Source: Planctomycetaceae bacterium | GTDB lineage: Bacteria; Planctomycetota; Phycisphaerae; Phycisphaerales; SM1A02 | NCBI GenBank assembly: GCA_002685335.1 | Contig: NYWY01000004.1 | Coordinates: 6,519-31,268, forward strand | Reading direction: 5' to 3' | Length of the DNA stretch: 24,750 nucleotides | Part shown: piece after piece, positions 24,250-24,750 of the stretch | Position numbering within the stretch: position 1 is the stretch's first letter | Layout of the letters: each line of letters starts with the position of its first letter | Position numbers and translations under genes: made by a program | Notes under the pieces: generated by a model | Database searches by the model: none | The model's input: the letters and a program-made list of their open reading frames with translations, nothing else | What the model was told of the DNA's origin: nothing

Positions 24250-24750
24250 ATGCCCCGCATCACGCTTCCCGACGGGAGCGAACGCTCGTACGACGCCCCC
24301 ACCACCCCCGCCCAGGTTGCGGCCGATATCGGCCCGGGACTCGCCAAGTCAGCCCTCGGGGCGACGATCGACGGGACGCTCTGCGATCTGGGCACCCCGA
24401 TCGACGCGGACTGCGAACTCTCCCTGGTCACCCCGAAGACCCGCGACGGCGAGATCGACGAACAGGGTCTGTTCCTGCTTCGCCACTCCGCGGCCCACGT
24501 CATGGCGGAGGCGATCACCAATCTCTTCCCCGGGGTCCAACTGGTCTACGGCCCTCCCGTGGAGCAGGGCTTCTACTACGACATGGCGATGCCGGACGGC
24601 TCCGCGATCTCCAGCGAGGACTTCGAACGCATCGAAGCGGAGATGAAGCGGATCGTCAAGGAGGACCGCCCCTTCACCCGCTACGAGATGTCCCTGGCGG
24701 AGGGCATGGAGAAGCTGCAGGCCGAAGGATCGAAGTACAAGATCGACAAC
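24250..24750 (+). CDS. thrS: Threonyl-tRNA synthetase, N-terminal part (3' end outside window)
   Basis: The first 167 residues of threonyl-tRNA synthetase, which charges tRNA-Thr in the cytoplasm; the frame is open to the window edge. The N-terminal TGS domain (about 1-62: ITLPDGSERSYDAPTTPAQVAADIGPGLAKSA, then GTLCDLGTPIDADCELSLV) leads into the editing domain. There the HxxxH motif HSAAH (79-83) and VYGPPVEQGFYYD are visible; this domain removes mischarged Ser. The catalytic and anticodon-binding domains lie beyond the window. The ATG is preceded only by a weak AGAGA. A stem-loop separates it from the efflux cluster, so it is probably transcribed on its own. Confidence 0.95.
   Translation, partial: MPRITLPDGSERSYDAPTTPAQVAADIGPGLAKSALGATIDGTLCDLGTPIDADCELSLVTPKTRDGEIDEQGLFLLRHSAAHVMAEAITNLFPGVQLVYGPPVEQGFYYDMAMPDGSAISSEDFERIEAEMKRIVKEDRPFTRYEMSLAEGMEKLQAEGSKYKIDN

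Noticed and set aside
1..24750. CRISPR arrays, insertion sequences, prophage, tRNA or rRNA genes
   Set aside because: No direct repeat arrays, transposase or integrase motifs, terminal inverted repeats or tRNA-like cloverleaf sequences were seen on reading either strand; genes are back to back and of one style.

Overview
The window is GC-rich chromosomal DNA, dense with genes and with no mobile elements, tRNA/rRNA genes or CRISPR. The best guess for the source is a Planctomycetota bacterium, probably of the Phycisphaerae. The reasons are an ExbB/ExbD/von Willebrand A (VWA) envelope operon with large repeat-type secreted proteins, a TPR-sulfotransferase, heavy use of TGA stops (19 of the 20 stops seen), and frequent GTG/TTG starts. 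This assignment is inferred from gene content, not from a marker phylogeny.

Left part (1-5805): the C-terminal end of a multicopper oxidase; a minus-strand RsmJ-type 16S rRNA methyltransferase; and, divergent from it, a transsulfuration pair (cystathionine beta-synthase with CBS domains, then a cystathionine gamma-synthase/lyase-family enzyme). A TPR-sulfotransferase fusion follows 17 bp downstream, possibly in the same transcript.

Middle (5818-16285): a 10.5 kb minus-strand operon of eight genes. Neighbours overlap by 1 to 20 bp or are separated by 3 bp, and most starts have a good Shine-Dalgarno sequence. In transcription order it encodes a membrane-anchored VWA protein, a secreted repeat protein, an ExbB/TolQ/MotA-family channel, two different ExbD/TolR proteins, a 921-residue exported TPR-like protein, a 1034-residue single-pass membrane protein and a small secreted protein. 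It resembles a Tol/Exb proton-driven machine in which the VWA protein sits where TonB or TolA would be expected. This is the strongest candidate here for an undescribed system.

Right of the operon (16286-18500): a divergent control region with a perfect 9-bp inverted repeat, then pyrH, frr and nrdR on the plus strand.

Right part (18516-24121): a divergent AaeAB-like tripartite efflux cluster. YtcA-type lipoprotein and HlyD/AaeA-type adaptor genes lie on the minus strand; TolC/NodT-type outer-membrane lipoprotein and FUSC/AaeB-type inner-membrane transporter genes lie on the plus strand, and the last two overlap. A stem-loop follows the cluster, and the window ends inside thrS (threonyl-tRNA synthetase).
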